From: an uncultured Prochlorococcus sp. | GTDB taxonomy: Bacteria > Cyanobacteriota > Cyanobacteriia > PCC-6307 > Cyanobiaceae | Length of the DNA stretch: 49,212 bases | Direction of reading: 5' to 3' | Assembly (NCBI GenBank): GCA_902627325.1 | Contig: CACOIM010000008.1 | Location: 1 to 49,212, forward strand | Part shown: one piece after another, positions 19,454-25,456 of the stretch | Numbering within the stretch: position 1 is the stretch's first letter | Layout of the letters: every line of letters begins with the position of its first letter | Notes under the pieces: model-generated | Told to the model about the DNA's origin: nothing | Seen by the model: the letters and a program-made list of their open reading frames with translations, nothing else | Databases searched by the model: none | Made by a program: the position numbers and the translations under genes

Positions 19454-20152
19454 AATAAGAAGATCAAAAATCCAATAATTATTCTCGGTGGCTTTCTGAT
19501 CACTTCTGAGGCTTATAATGATGCAAAAAATACAATTAAAAGTATTTCTGGCAGGAAAGTATATGTGGTGGATGTGACAAGAAGAGATTGGTTTAAAAGC
19601 AATTCTGCAGAAGGATGGGTAAATATATTGAATAAAGTACAGGACAAAGTTGCTTTAGCATTAAAAGAAACTAAAGCAAAAAAAATAGATCTCATTGGAC
19701 ATAGTTCAGGAGGGATTATGTTGAGACTTTATCTTTCCGACGAACCATTCAAGGGAGTAATCTATGATGGGAAATCAACCACTAGAAATTTAATTACACT
19801 AGGGAGTCCACATCAAGCGGATAAAGCTACTGCTATGAGAAAATTTGTAGATGAAAAATATCCAGGCGATTTTTTTAAAAATATCAATTATGTTTCTATT
19901 GGAGGTGCAATAGAAATTAATACTAAGCAGACTTCAATTTTAACCAAACTTATCGCTAGAGATTCGTACAAATCAATTTCAGGAGATAGAAATGCAACTG
20001 GAGACGGTTTAGTACCATTATCCTCATCACTTTTAAGAAATTCTCAACAAATCATATTACCGGAAACAGTTCATGGAAAAATTTTTGGAAAGGATTGGTA
20101 TGGTAGTTGCTCAAAAGTAAAGGAATGGTGGCATCAAATAAATTGGAAATAA
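19454..20152 (+). CDS. Lipase-like alpha/beta hydrolase, start codon unresolved
   Basis: A soluble serine hydrolase. The nucleophile elbow GHSSGG is clear, followed by LITLGSPHQA and a GDGLVPLSS segment carrying the acid residue; the catalytic His is probably in ETVHGKIFG. The first canonical start codon in frame is GTG at 19565, but the conserved N-terminal strand and oxyanion region (NPIIILGGFLITSEAY, from 19469) lies upstream in the same open frame. That frame is open from 19316 and contains no ATG, GTG or TTG before 19565. So the gene either uses a rare start such as ATT (19442), or has lost its start and is dying. Confidence 0.75.
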   Translation, partial: NKKIKNPIIILGGFLITSEAYNDAKNTIKSISGRKVYVVDVTRRDWFKSNSAEGWVNILNKVQDKVALALKETKAKKIDLIGHSSGGIMLRLYLSDEPFKGVIYDGKSTTRNLITLGSPHQADKATAMRKFVDEKYPGDFFKNINYVSIGGAIEINTKQTSILTKLIARDSYKSISGDRNATGDGLVPLSSSLLRNSQQIILPETVHGKIFGKDWYGSCSKVKEWWHQINWK

Positions 20153-20174
20153 ATTTTTTAAATAATTAATTCTC

Positions 20175-21029
20175 CTAAAAAAGACTTCCTTGAATTCCTT
20201 CGCTATCTCCCTTGAATTTATTACTAATCACTTTGGCATATTGTTCAGAATAAGCACAGTTTTTGCATGATAAATTCTGTGATGGGAGTTGACAACTATT
20301 CATTAAGTCGACCATTTCGTCAACTTTATTTTCAATCCAATCAATATTCCAATTATAGGGCACTAAATATTCATCAAAATTCATTCTTTTCTTGAATTCT
20401 TGTTGATCTCTCTTTGCATTACAAACTAAGAAGTAGGAAGTTTTATGGACATCAAAACCCATACCAATAAGAAGATAAGCATAAAAATCCATTTGTATTT
20501 TATATCCCTGATGATAAGGATCTTCGAGATAGTCTTGTTTATCTAATCTCCCAAGTTTTGCTTGTGATTTGTAATCGACAACAATTAATTGCTTTGAGAT
20601 ATTATGCTGCCAAATATCATCTACTCCTCCAGTTAAAATGATATTTGTATTCTTGTAACGAAGCATCAATCCTTTATGAAGAGAATCCCTCCAATTATCA
20701 ATTTCTGGATGATCAAAAGGTACAAGATTACTTAATTGGTTTTCGATAAACAATCGATGAGGAATTTGTCTTTCTCGGCAATAATCAAATTCCTTTTTTA
20801 ATAGTAAATCTGTTGTTTCATTCAAAGTCCATCCAGGGGTGCCTGGAGGATCTAACCCTTTTACTCGATCTAAATAAAAACATCTCTTGCAGGTTAAAAA
20901 ATTAAAAAATCTTCCTCTACTAATTTTAAAATCTTCTTTTTGATTCGGTGAATAAAATGAGCAGGCTCTAGATCTTAAGCCAGTAGCTCTAATGGGTTCC
21001 TTTTTACTATTTCTTTTTAGGTCAATCAT
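20175..21029 (-). CDS. PD-(D/E)XK nuclease family protein, Cas4/AddB-like with Cys cluster
   Basis: Likely a metal-dependent DNA nuclease of the RecB-nuclease superfamily. Active-site residues: D137/D138 in GGVDDIW, D152-x-K154 in VVDYKSQ, then Q179 and Y183 in QMDFYAYLL. The paired cysteines C47/C50 (CKRC) and C255/C258 (CKNC) flank the nuclease core, the layout of Fe-S-stabilised members such as Cas4 and AddB. The length of 284 residues is complete. No cas genes, CRISPR array or helicase lie nearby. Its promoter is in the gap to the right. Exact function unknown. Confidence 0.82.
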   Translation of the reverse strand: MIDLKRNSKKEPIRATGLRSRACSFYSPNQKEDFKISRGRFFNFLTCKRCFYLDRVKGLDPPGTPGWTLNETTDLLLKKEFDYCRERQIPHRLFIENQLSNLVPFDHPEIDNWRDSLHKGLMLRYKNTNIILTGGVDDIWQHNISKQLIVVDYKSQAKLGRLDKQDYLEDPYHQGYKIQMDFYAYLLIGMGFDVHKTSYFLVCNAKRDQQEFKKRMNFDEYLVPYNWNIDWIENKVDEMVDLMNSCQLPSQNLSCKNCAYSEQYAKVISNKFKGDSEGIQGSLF

Positions 21030-21407
21030 GACATCTCTAATGCCTCAATGATATTCATCTGTTATAGAGTATTTAGCTCAATAAATACGTACAAACATAT
21101 TTTTTGTAATTAATATCTCAGTAAATTGAAAATATTAAAACAAATTATAAAAATGAAATTCGTACTAATTTATTTATTAATTTCTGATCACTTAAAAAAA
21201 CTTCAAATGATTGAATTGTTTAAATGTAGAGTGTTCTTTTAATTTTTTTTATTTCTTATAAATTCCATTTCGTTTAATTTTCGATTGGGAATTGCGAAAA
21301 GAGTAGTTAGTTTTATAATTGCTCCAAGATCTATTTATATATTGTCACTCGATTCGCATTGGATTTGTAGAGTATTTTTGTTCCAGTAATAATGCTTTGT
21401 CTTTTTG
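21030..21407. other. Gene-poor stretch
   Basis: About 380 AT-rich bases upstream of the nuclease gene. No supported gene or structure. Confidence 0.55.
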
Positions 21408-21526
21408 AGCACTATATTTCTCTAATTGACAGGATTATAAATAATACAGTATTCACAGGGACTTCAAAGTACCACTCATTAAAGAAGTTCAAGACTCTAA
21501 AGTGGCATACAAATGTCCCCTAATAT
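21408..21526 (+). repeat. Inverted-orientation copy B of a ~115-bp element (small-RNA-like, decayed)
   Basis: Read on the + strand this matches the minus strand of 24058-24178 almost end to end. Shared landmarks in order are CACTATAT.TCTCTA, AATACAG, TCACAGG.AC.TCAAAG, ACCACTCATT, AAAGAAGTTCAAGACTC and a GC hairpin. In this copy the final hairpin (GTGGCAT/ATGTCCC) has mismatches and no U run, so termination is probably lost. No conserved start codon is shared by the two copies, which favours RNA or regulatory DNA over protein. Confidence 0.75.
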
Positions 21527-21577
21527 ATGATCCCCAACACATTTGTCAAAAATATTTTTTAGGTACGCTAATTTAAT

Positions 21578-21706
21578 TTGAGTTGGATAACTCAGGGGTG
21601 AATTATCCAGTAAGAGATGGTCATTCGGTTAGTAGTGAATGACTGGTACTTTTCTCTCTGCAAAAATGACCTTGAAACATCGTTCCGTTTCAAGGTCATT
21701 TTTGTT
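21578..21706 (+). ncRNA. Candidate structured small RNA, unassigned
   Basis: About 125 nt on the + strand. A -10-like TACGCTAAT sits at 21564-21572. It is followed by a short stem GGATAA/TTATCC (21585-21590 with 21603-21608), then a longer one with GTCATTC/GAATGAC (21620-21626 with 21637-21643) closed by AGAGA/TCTCT, and a very strong terminator. No frame of useful length or with a start codon fits inside. I do not recognise the Yfr name for it; it lacks the Yfr2 GGAAACA tandem and the Yfr1 motif. Confidence 0.75.
21662..21705 (+). terminator. Strong rho-independent terminator of the structured RNA
   Basis: Perfect 15-bp stem (21664-21678 with 21687-21701), extendable to 17 bp by A-T pairs, loop ATCGTTCC, with the T run TTTTTG at its 3' end. 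It is one of the strongest hairpins in the window. Confidence 0.92.
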
Positions 21707-21787
21707 GTCAGGGATATTTTAATTATTGAATTTAAGTGTTGATTTTAGGAACCTGAAAGTATCTAACTGAACATTTAAAAATAATGA

Positions 21788-21885
21788 TAAAAAAAAGGCC
21801 CTTATCTCTAGAGGTCTTTTGCTGGTTCTACTGAATCAAGTGTTTCCTTGTTTCCAGTGATTAAGTAAAACCTCTCCTACACACA
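21788..21885 (-). ncRNA. Yfr2-family (Cyano-1) small RNA, copy 2
   Basis: Minus-strand RNA with the same GGAAACAAGGAAACA core (21855-21841) as copy 1. It is enclosed by stems GGTTTTACT/AGTAGAACC (one G-U pair) and AATCA/TGATT, then a terminator hairpin and a run of Ts (21800-21788). The upstream TATTGTGTGTAGGAG resembles the 5' region of copy 1 (GTGTGTAGGAG), marking the likely promoter and start. The stem sequence differs from copy 1 but pairing is kept, which supports selection on structure. Confidence 0.9.
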
Positions 21886-21976
21886 ATACAAAACTAAAGG
21901 AATTATTTATTTAGGCAATATTAGGAGTTAGGTCATTAAATTGGCACATATGCAAAATACCTAAAAAAATTAAGTC

Positions 21977-22012
21977 ATTAAAAAACACCCTAATTCATGT
22001 GAATCGAGGCGT
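21977..22012 (-). terminator. Hairpin terminator on the minus strand
   Basis: On the minus strand AAACGCC pairs with GGTGTTT (one G-U pair), with an inner ATTCA/TGAAT, followed by six Ts. It could end a minus-strand transcript coming from 22.0-22.4 kb. Confidence 0.6.
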
Positions 22013-22226
22013 TTAGTGATCAGAAATTAGTGTGTAAGAAGTTTTCTGATGCATCTAATCTAATCCTAAAAGTAATGTTTAAAAGAACTCTTAATCTGAT
22101 TATCAAATAGATCTCGATCTCCTTCTGTCTTCACTAATACAAAAGACCCCTATAGGAGCATTTTTTAATGTCTTTAATATACTTTAGAACCAAAAGTAAA
22201 AAATTATATCGATCGATTATGTATTA

Positions 22227-22418
22227 TCACTTCTCCCAAAACAAATAAAGATTTGAAAAATTATTTTTAGTATCCACAATTGCTGTGGCTGTTGAAATCA
22301 ACTTCCATCCTGCAGAATTTCTTTTATTAATAATTACTGAAATTTCACTCTCTTGTCTTTGGGTATTGGCATTACCAACTGCATAATAGATATCGAGATC
22401 ATTTTTTACTTGTGCCAT
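22227..22418 (-). CDS. Small DUF4177-like protein, 63 residues
   Basis: A short soluble protein. The middle, ISVIINKRNSAGWKLIST, followed by a short strand ending NLYLFWEK, fits the pattern of DUF4177 proteins (helix, x-GWxL-x strand, then a final aromatic strand). The match is by eye and the family's function is not known to me. The ATG at 22418 is preceded by A-rich DNA without a clear ribosome binding site. A small hairpin with a TCTTTT tail (22142-22160, minus strand) lies downstream. Confidence 0.6.
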   Translation of the reverse strand: MAQVKNDLDIYYAVGNANTQRQESEISVIINKRNSAGWKLISTATAIVDTKNNFSNLYLFWEK

Positions 22419-22511
22419 TTTTAAATATGCTGATTGATTTAAAGTTAATATTAATCAATCTTTCATTAATATTTGAATGGATTCGATAGAGTGACTGAAA
22501 ATAAGCTTTAT

Positions 22512-22616
22512 ATGATTTTACCTTCACCTCAAATTGCAATTGGATTATTGCTAATAAGTATTGGAGTAGTTGTTACTTTTGATATCAAAATTGAATTATT
22601 TAAAAGTAAAGACTAA
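22512..22616 (+). CDS. Single-helix membrane peptide, 34 residues
   Basis: Starts MILPSPQIAIGLLLISIGV and ends LFKSKD: one hydrophobic helix of about 19 residues followed by a charged tail. This is the form of many tiny thylakoid or cell-membrane proteins in cyanobacteria, but I do not recognise it as a known photosystem or cytochrome subunit. It is convergent with the rhomboid gene 62 bases away. Confidence 0.5.
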   Translation: MILPSPQIAIGLLLISIGVVVTFDIKIELFKSKD

Positions 22617-22678
22617 AAAATCTTTGGATGTTTAGCTTATAACAACATTAAGTCAATCAAAAAATAATTTATCTTACT

Positions 22679-23284
22679 TTAGATTAAGAACAAAAAACAT
22701 CCAGAAATAAATCCACTTATGTGACCCATTAAACTTACTCCCGGTACGAAAGAGAAAATCAATCCTATAAGACATATTGTCTTTGACATTTTTTGAATTT
22801 CAAAATTGGATGTCAAATTAATTCGTTTGCCTAAAAAATAATTTTTTCCATAAAAAGAACTTAATAATAAGAATCCAAATAAAGCATAAATTATTCCACT
22901 AAATCCTAAGGCCGCATAATTCTGATAGACGTTAAAAAAATACAATAAGATCTTTTCGTAAGCCCAGATAATCAAGAAATTTAAAAAAGAACAAATTAAA
23001 ATAAATTTCAAATAAAAAAATCTACTTTCCATTCCAAGTCTCATCAAAAAATATCTTGTGATAATTATTCCTCCAAGATTACTTAACAAATGATTTAAAT
23101 CTGCATGGACTAGAATTGAGGTGAAAATCCTATAAGGTTGATCACTAATTAATCTTGGTACGTAGTAAAAAAATTCTTTATCAAAAACTCTAATTAAATC
23201 TGTAAAAATAAAAACTGAGATTAAAAAGAATCCACTAACAATGTACTGCCAATCATATTTAGATATAAAATTCTTAGAAGGCAT
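22679..23284 (-). CDS. Rhomboid-family intramembrane serine protease
   Basis: A polytopic membrane protein of 201 residues with the rhomboid signature. H60, H65 and N69 are in HADLNHLLSN. The nucleophile Ser129 is in GFSG. The partner His188 is in MGHISGFISG. All catalytic residues are present, so it should be active, cleaving other membrane proteins within the bilayer. The substrate is unknown. It lies alone in the accessory block, which is notable as such a gene is not part of the flanking core clusters. Confidence 0.88.
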   Translation of the reverse strand: MPSKNFISKYDWQYIVSGFFLISVFIFTDLIRVFDKEFFYYVPRLISDQPYRIFTSILVHADLNHLLSNLGGIIITRYFLMRLGMESRFFYLKFILICSFLNFLIIWAYEKILLYFFNVYQNYAALGFSGIIYALFGFLLLSSFYGKNYFLGKRINLTSNFEIQKMSKTICLIGLIFSFVPGVSLMGHISGFISGCFLFLI

Positions 23285-23316
23285 TTTTAATTTTATAAAG
23301 AAATATCTTATTAAAT

Positions 23317-23343
23317 AAAAGACTACACAAAAGGGTCTTTTTA
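23317..23343 (-). terminator. Hairpin terminator after the 40-residue ORF
   Basis: AAAAGAC/GTCTTTT stem with an 11-base loop. On the minus strand it follows the stop at 23399 by about 55 bases and ends in a T-rich run. It may work in both directions with the rhomboid promoter region. Confidence 0.55.
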
Positions 23344-23398
23344 CTATCTTAAGTTTATATTTCCTTTAGTACATTTTATTGATCAGACAGTTTCAAAC

Positions 23399-23521
23399 TT
23401 AGAGTAAAACTGAGGTCTGAATATGATCTAAATAGTTTTGTGGTATGTAGGGACTATCCCAACTTTCCCATAGTGATTTTTCTATCCTGACTCTTACCCA
23501 GTTAGGATCTTTTTTATCCAT
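23399..23521 (-). CDS. Small hypothetical protein, 40 residues
   Basis: Begins MDKKDPNWVRVRIEKSLW and ends NYLDHIQTSVLL. It is rich in Trp and charged residues and does not look like random AT-rich translation. No family recognised. It follows a 31-residue frame on the same strand by 6 bases and is followed by a hairpin terminator, consistent with a tiny operon reading away from the tRNA-Asn remnant. Confidence 0.5.
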   Translation of the reverse strand: MDKKDPNWVRVRIEKSLWESWDSPYIPQNYLDHIQTSVLL

Positions 23522-23527
23522 ATTTTC

Positions 23528-23623
23528 TTACCAACACCAAAAATATATTTTTCTCAACATATTACCAAGGTCAAAATGTTGAATCTGCATTATCTTGACG
23601 GAACCTGAATTTCTGATTTTCAT
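23528..23623 (-). CDS. Very small possible protein, 31 residues
   Basis: Frame MKIRNSGSVKIMQIQHF to the end LRKIYFWCW. It stops 6 bases before the next ATG on the same strand. No ribosome binding site is clear. Supported only by its position and by the unusual aromatic end; it could be part of an untranslated leader. Confidence 0.3.
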   Translation of the reverse strand: MKIRNSGSVKIMQIQHFDLGNMLRKIYFWCW

Positions 23624-23642
23624 GTAGCTGTTAGAGCATTAA

Positions 23643-23711
23643 TAAAGACCTCAAGTACCATAACGTGAAGTCTTTAGATCTTGAAATTGGACTCCCAGGG
23701 CGATTAAAACA
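23643..23711 (-). mobile_element. Degraded duplicate of tRNA-Asn 3' end plus terminator (att-like remnant)
   Basis: In the same orientation as tRNA-Asn at 26560-26631. Both places read AAAGACCTCAAGT, a hairpin loop, TGAAGTCT, TTGAAATT, then the tRNA 3' end: CTCCCAGGGCG here against CTCCCCGGGCG in the intact tRNA. A 6-base gap (GAAATG) and point changes separate them. Duplication of a tRNA 3' end in direct orientation is what integration at a tRNA gene leaves behind. An AlpA-like gene relic lies 150 bases inside. Confidence 0.75.
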
Positions 23712-23856
23712 AATGCATAATGAACTGTTATGACTACTCTTGAAAACCTATTTCATTATATTTTGTGCATTACACTAACTATTTTTTACAAGATTCTTTG
23801 GAATTACCAAAACATTCATTAATTCATTTCCCTGTTAAGATTTAAATCACCTACGC

Positions 23857-24092
23857 ATGAATACAGAAAATAGTCCCTTTTCTCGATCCAGGAAGTTTCT
23901 GAGTTTCTTGGGATTTCTATATCAACAATTAATCGCTTGGTCAAAGAAGGAGACTTTCCAAAAAAAATAAAAATAACACCCAGAAGAATAGTTTTTATGA
24001 AAAATGATATTGAGGATTGGATAAAAAGTAAAAAAAAACAACTATATTCCAAAAAAATAAAGGGGCATGTGTTTGCCCCTTTCGAGTCTTGA
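23857..24092 (+). pseudogene. AlpA-like (excisionase/regulator) helix-turn-helix gene, frameshifted
   Basis: From 23874 one frame encodes an AlpA-type winged HTH: IQEVSEFLGISISTINRLV, then GDFPKKIKITPRRIVFM and DIEDWIKSK, ending at the TGA of 24090-24092. No start codon occurs in that frame after the TAG at 23871. The natural start, ATG 23857 (MNTENS), is in another frame; restoring one base near 23874 joins them. So a single-base loss has broken the gene. AlpA/Xis-like proteins direct excision or regulation of integrated elements. Confidence 0.75.
24052..24083 (-). terminator. Rho-independent terminator, minus strand
   Basis: Perfect 9-bp stem AAAGGGGCA/TGCCCCTTT with a 6-base loop, followed on the minus strand by ATTTTTTT. 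It ends the small-RNA-like element copy A and perhaps the transcript of the 24242-24667 gene. Confidence 0.9.
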
Positions 24093-24178
24093 ACTTCTTT
24101 TCCTAAATGAGTGGTGCTTTGAGGTTCCTGTGACTCCTGTATTCTTTCTACTCCTATAAAATAGAGATATATAGTGTA
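24052..24178 (-). ncRNA. Candidate small RNA, copy A of the ~115-bp inverted-repeat element
   Basis: On the minus strand: a -10-like CACTATATATCTCTA, about 85 bases of conserved sequence (AATACAG, TCACAGGAACCTCAAAG, AAAGAAGTTCAAGACTC), then a strong terminator. A homologous copy lies in inverted orientation at 21408-21526. A promoter-like start plus terminator and no shared start codon suggest a short RNA, about 90-100 nt. It overlaps the end of the AlpA-like relic on the other strand. Unnamed. Confidence 0.6.
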
Positions 24179-24241
24179 GAGATCCACAAAGTATTATTAC
24201 TTGAGCAAAAACCACCAAACCTATTCATGATGTTCATTTTT

Positions 24242-24667
24242 TCAAGGATTAAAGTCTCTACATTTTGCTCTTTCGTTTTCATAATCTTTAATAGCAGTAT
24301 CCCATTCTAATAAATCTGCTTCTTTTCCAGAAATATATAATTCCATTTGTTTCGAATACTTCGCTGATTCAATCCGACTATTGAATGAAGCGTTGCAGAA
24401 TATTATACTTCCAAATTTTTCATAGTCCGTATAATCCCTATTCGCAGCAAATTCAGCATTTGCCCTTTTCTTATCTAATGCTTTATATTCCAAATCCTCA
24501 ATACTAGGTTTTGGACGGAGTAAGAATGCTTTATATTCCAAATCCTCAATACTAGGTTTTGAAAGAAGTAAGGATGGTTTCTTTTGTGAATTTAGATATG
24601 CGATAAGGAAAACAGAAATAAGAACAACAGCAAATACTCTAATTAACCAAGTTATAGTTTTGTCCAT
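24242..24667 (-). CDS. Membrane-anchored hypothetical protein with internal tandem repeat, 141 residues
   Basis: One N-terminal membrane helix (residues 5-25), then a charged region with two copies of KPSIEDLEYKA, 16 residues apart, and a helical C-terminal part with two Cys. The repeat is a recent 48-bp tandem duplication: 37 bases are identical in both copies (24477-24513 and 24525-24561). Family unknown. It lies inside the segment bounded by the tRNA-Asn remnant and tRNA-Asn. Confidence 0.68.
   Translation of the reverse strand: MDKTITWLIRVFAVVLISVFLIAYLNSQKKPSLLLSKPSIEDLEYKAFLLRPKPSIEDLEYKALDKKRANAEFAANRDYTDYEKFGSIIFCNASFNSRIESAKYSKQMELYISGKEADLLEWDTAIKDYENERAKCRDFNP
24477..24561 (-). 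repeat. 48-bp tandem duplication within a coding region
   Basis: Two perfect 37-base copies, period 48 bases (16 codons), frame preserved. The identity at the DNA level points to a recent event. Confidence 0.9.
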
Positions 24668-24768
24668 TATTCTTTTACTTATTCAGTACAACCATCAAAG
24701 GAAAACTTTTAAAATACTAATCAAAATAAAACCTAAAAGAAATAATTTCTTCTTACAAATTAAATAAT

Positions 24769-24978
24769 TTATTTTGCCCATAACTTGAACTTCTTAGAAA
24801 CCTCAAAAAGTCGATTCTCATCTAAACGAAAATACTCCGTCTGATAAATTCTGAACTCTTTATAGTCTCTATGAAGATCTCTTTCAAGTTCATCCCTTTG
24901 CCTCGGTTCTGGATCTGGATACATTTCTTCAGGTTTATCAGGGGGTTTAGCAGATCGTATGATTCCTCTAAAGATCAA
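24769..24978 (-). CDS. Small hypothetical protein, 69 residues
   Basis: Highly charged, with PPDKPEEMYPDPEPRQRDEL and an aromatic-rich end (EYFRLDENRLFEVSKKFKLW). No family recognised. Its ATG overlaps the end of the upstream 64-residue gene by 11 bases, a sign of translational coupling. Within the tRNA-Asn-bounded segment. Confidence 0.55.
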   Translation of the reverse strand: MIFRGIIRSAKPPDKPEEMYPDPEPRQRDELERDLHRDYKEFRIYQTEYFRLDENRLFEVSKKFKLWAK

Positions 24979-25162
24979 CCTCCATTGGTATTTCTAAAAT
25001 AGGATTCTTTATACCATATTTATTGGCGGTTCCCTTCATAACTTTATAGTCATGTTTGCATTCTATATAAAATCTCTTTTCTTCTTCTGTAGCGTCTTCA
25101 TTTAAAGGTTTGCCTGTAGTCGCAAGCATCAATAATTCTTGGGATCTTTTATTAGTAATCAT
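24968..25162 (-). CDS. Small hypothetical protein, 64 residues
   Basis: Starts MITNKRSQELLMLATTGKPL and ends NPILEIPMEVDL; soluble, mixed charge. Unrecognised. Overlaps the following 69-residue frame by 11 bases, so the two may be translated together. Within the tRNA-Asn-bounded segment. Confidence 0.55.
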   Translation of the reverse strand: MITNKRSQELLMLATTGKPLNEDATEEEKRFYIECKHDYKVMKGTANKYGIKNPILEIPMEVDL

Positions 25163-25213
25163 GATTTGAATTTAAGTTGATTTTCTATGAAATAATTTCT
25201 AAAGCAGAATCAA

Positions 25214-25429
25214 CTAATTTTTTCTATATTTACTTAATTCTAAAGTGGAGACTGTGAGTAATTCATAATCAACATTGTCTATTACTAATCTTTTAGTTGT
25301 ATTTGTCAGTATCAGATTGCAAATCTCTTTGGAAGGCATATTATCTAAAACAATTTTAAATTCAGTTTTATAGTCTTTGAATCCAATACGCTCATCAAGA
25401 TTTTTAATTTTGGGATTCATTACCAACAT
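25214..25429 (-). CDS. Small hypothetical protein, 71 residues
   Basis: Starts MLVMNPKIKNLDERIGF; the ATG four codons in (MNPKI) is an alternative start. Middle KEICNLILTNTTKRLVI, end ELSKYRKN. No known family. It begins 27 bases after the stop of the broken HSDR_N-like gene, on the same strand. Confidence 0.5.
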   Translation of the reverse strand: MLVMNPKIKNLDERIGFKDYKTEFKIVLDNMPSKEICNLILTNTTKRLVIDNVDYELLTVSTLELSKYRKN

Positions 25430-25456
25430 TGTTTTTATAATTTGAAATGCTTTTAA

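Noticed and set aside
22066-22134. Minus-strand GTG frame of 22 codons (GDRDLFDNQIKSSFKHYF)
   Set aside because: Looks somewhat protein-like and sits before a hairpin, but it is too short, has only a GTG start and no ribosome site; perhaps a gene relic.
23819-24187. Minus-strand ORF of 122 codons
   Set aside because: It runs antisense to the clear AlpA-like frame and through a strong terminator hairpin; its translation has no family character and its start lies in the small-RNA-like element.
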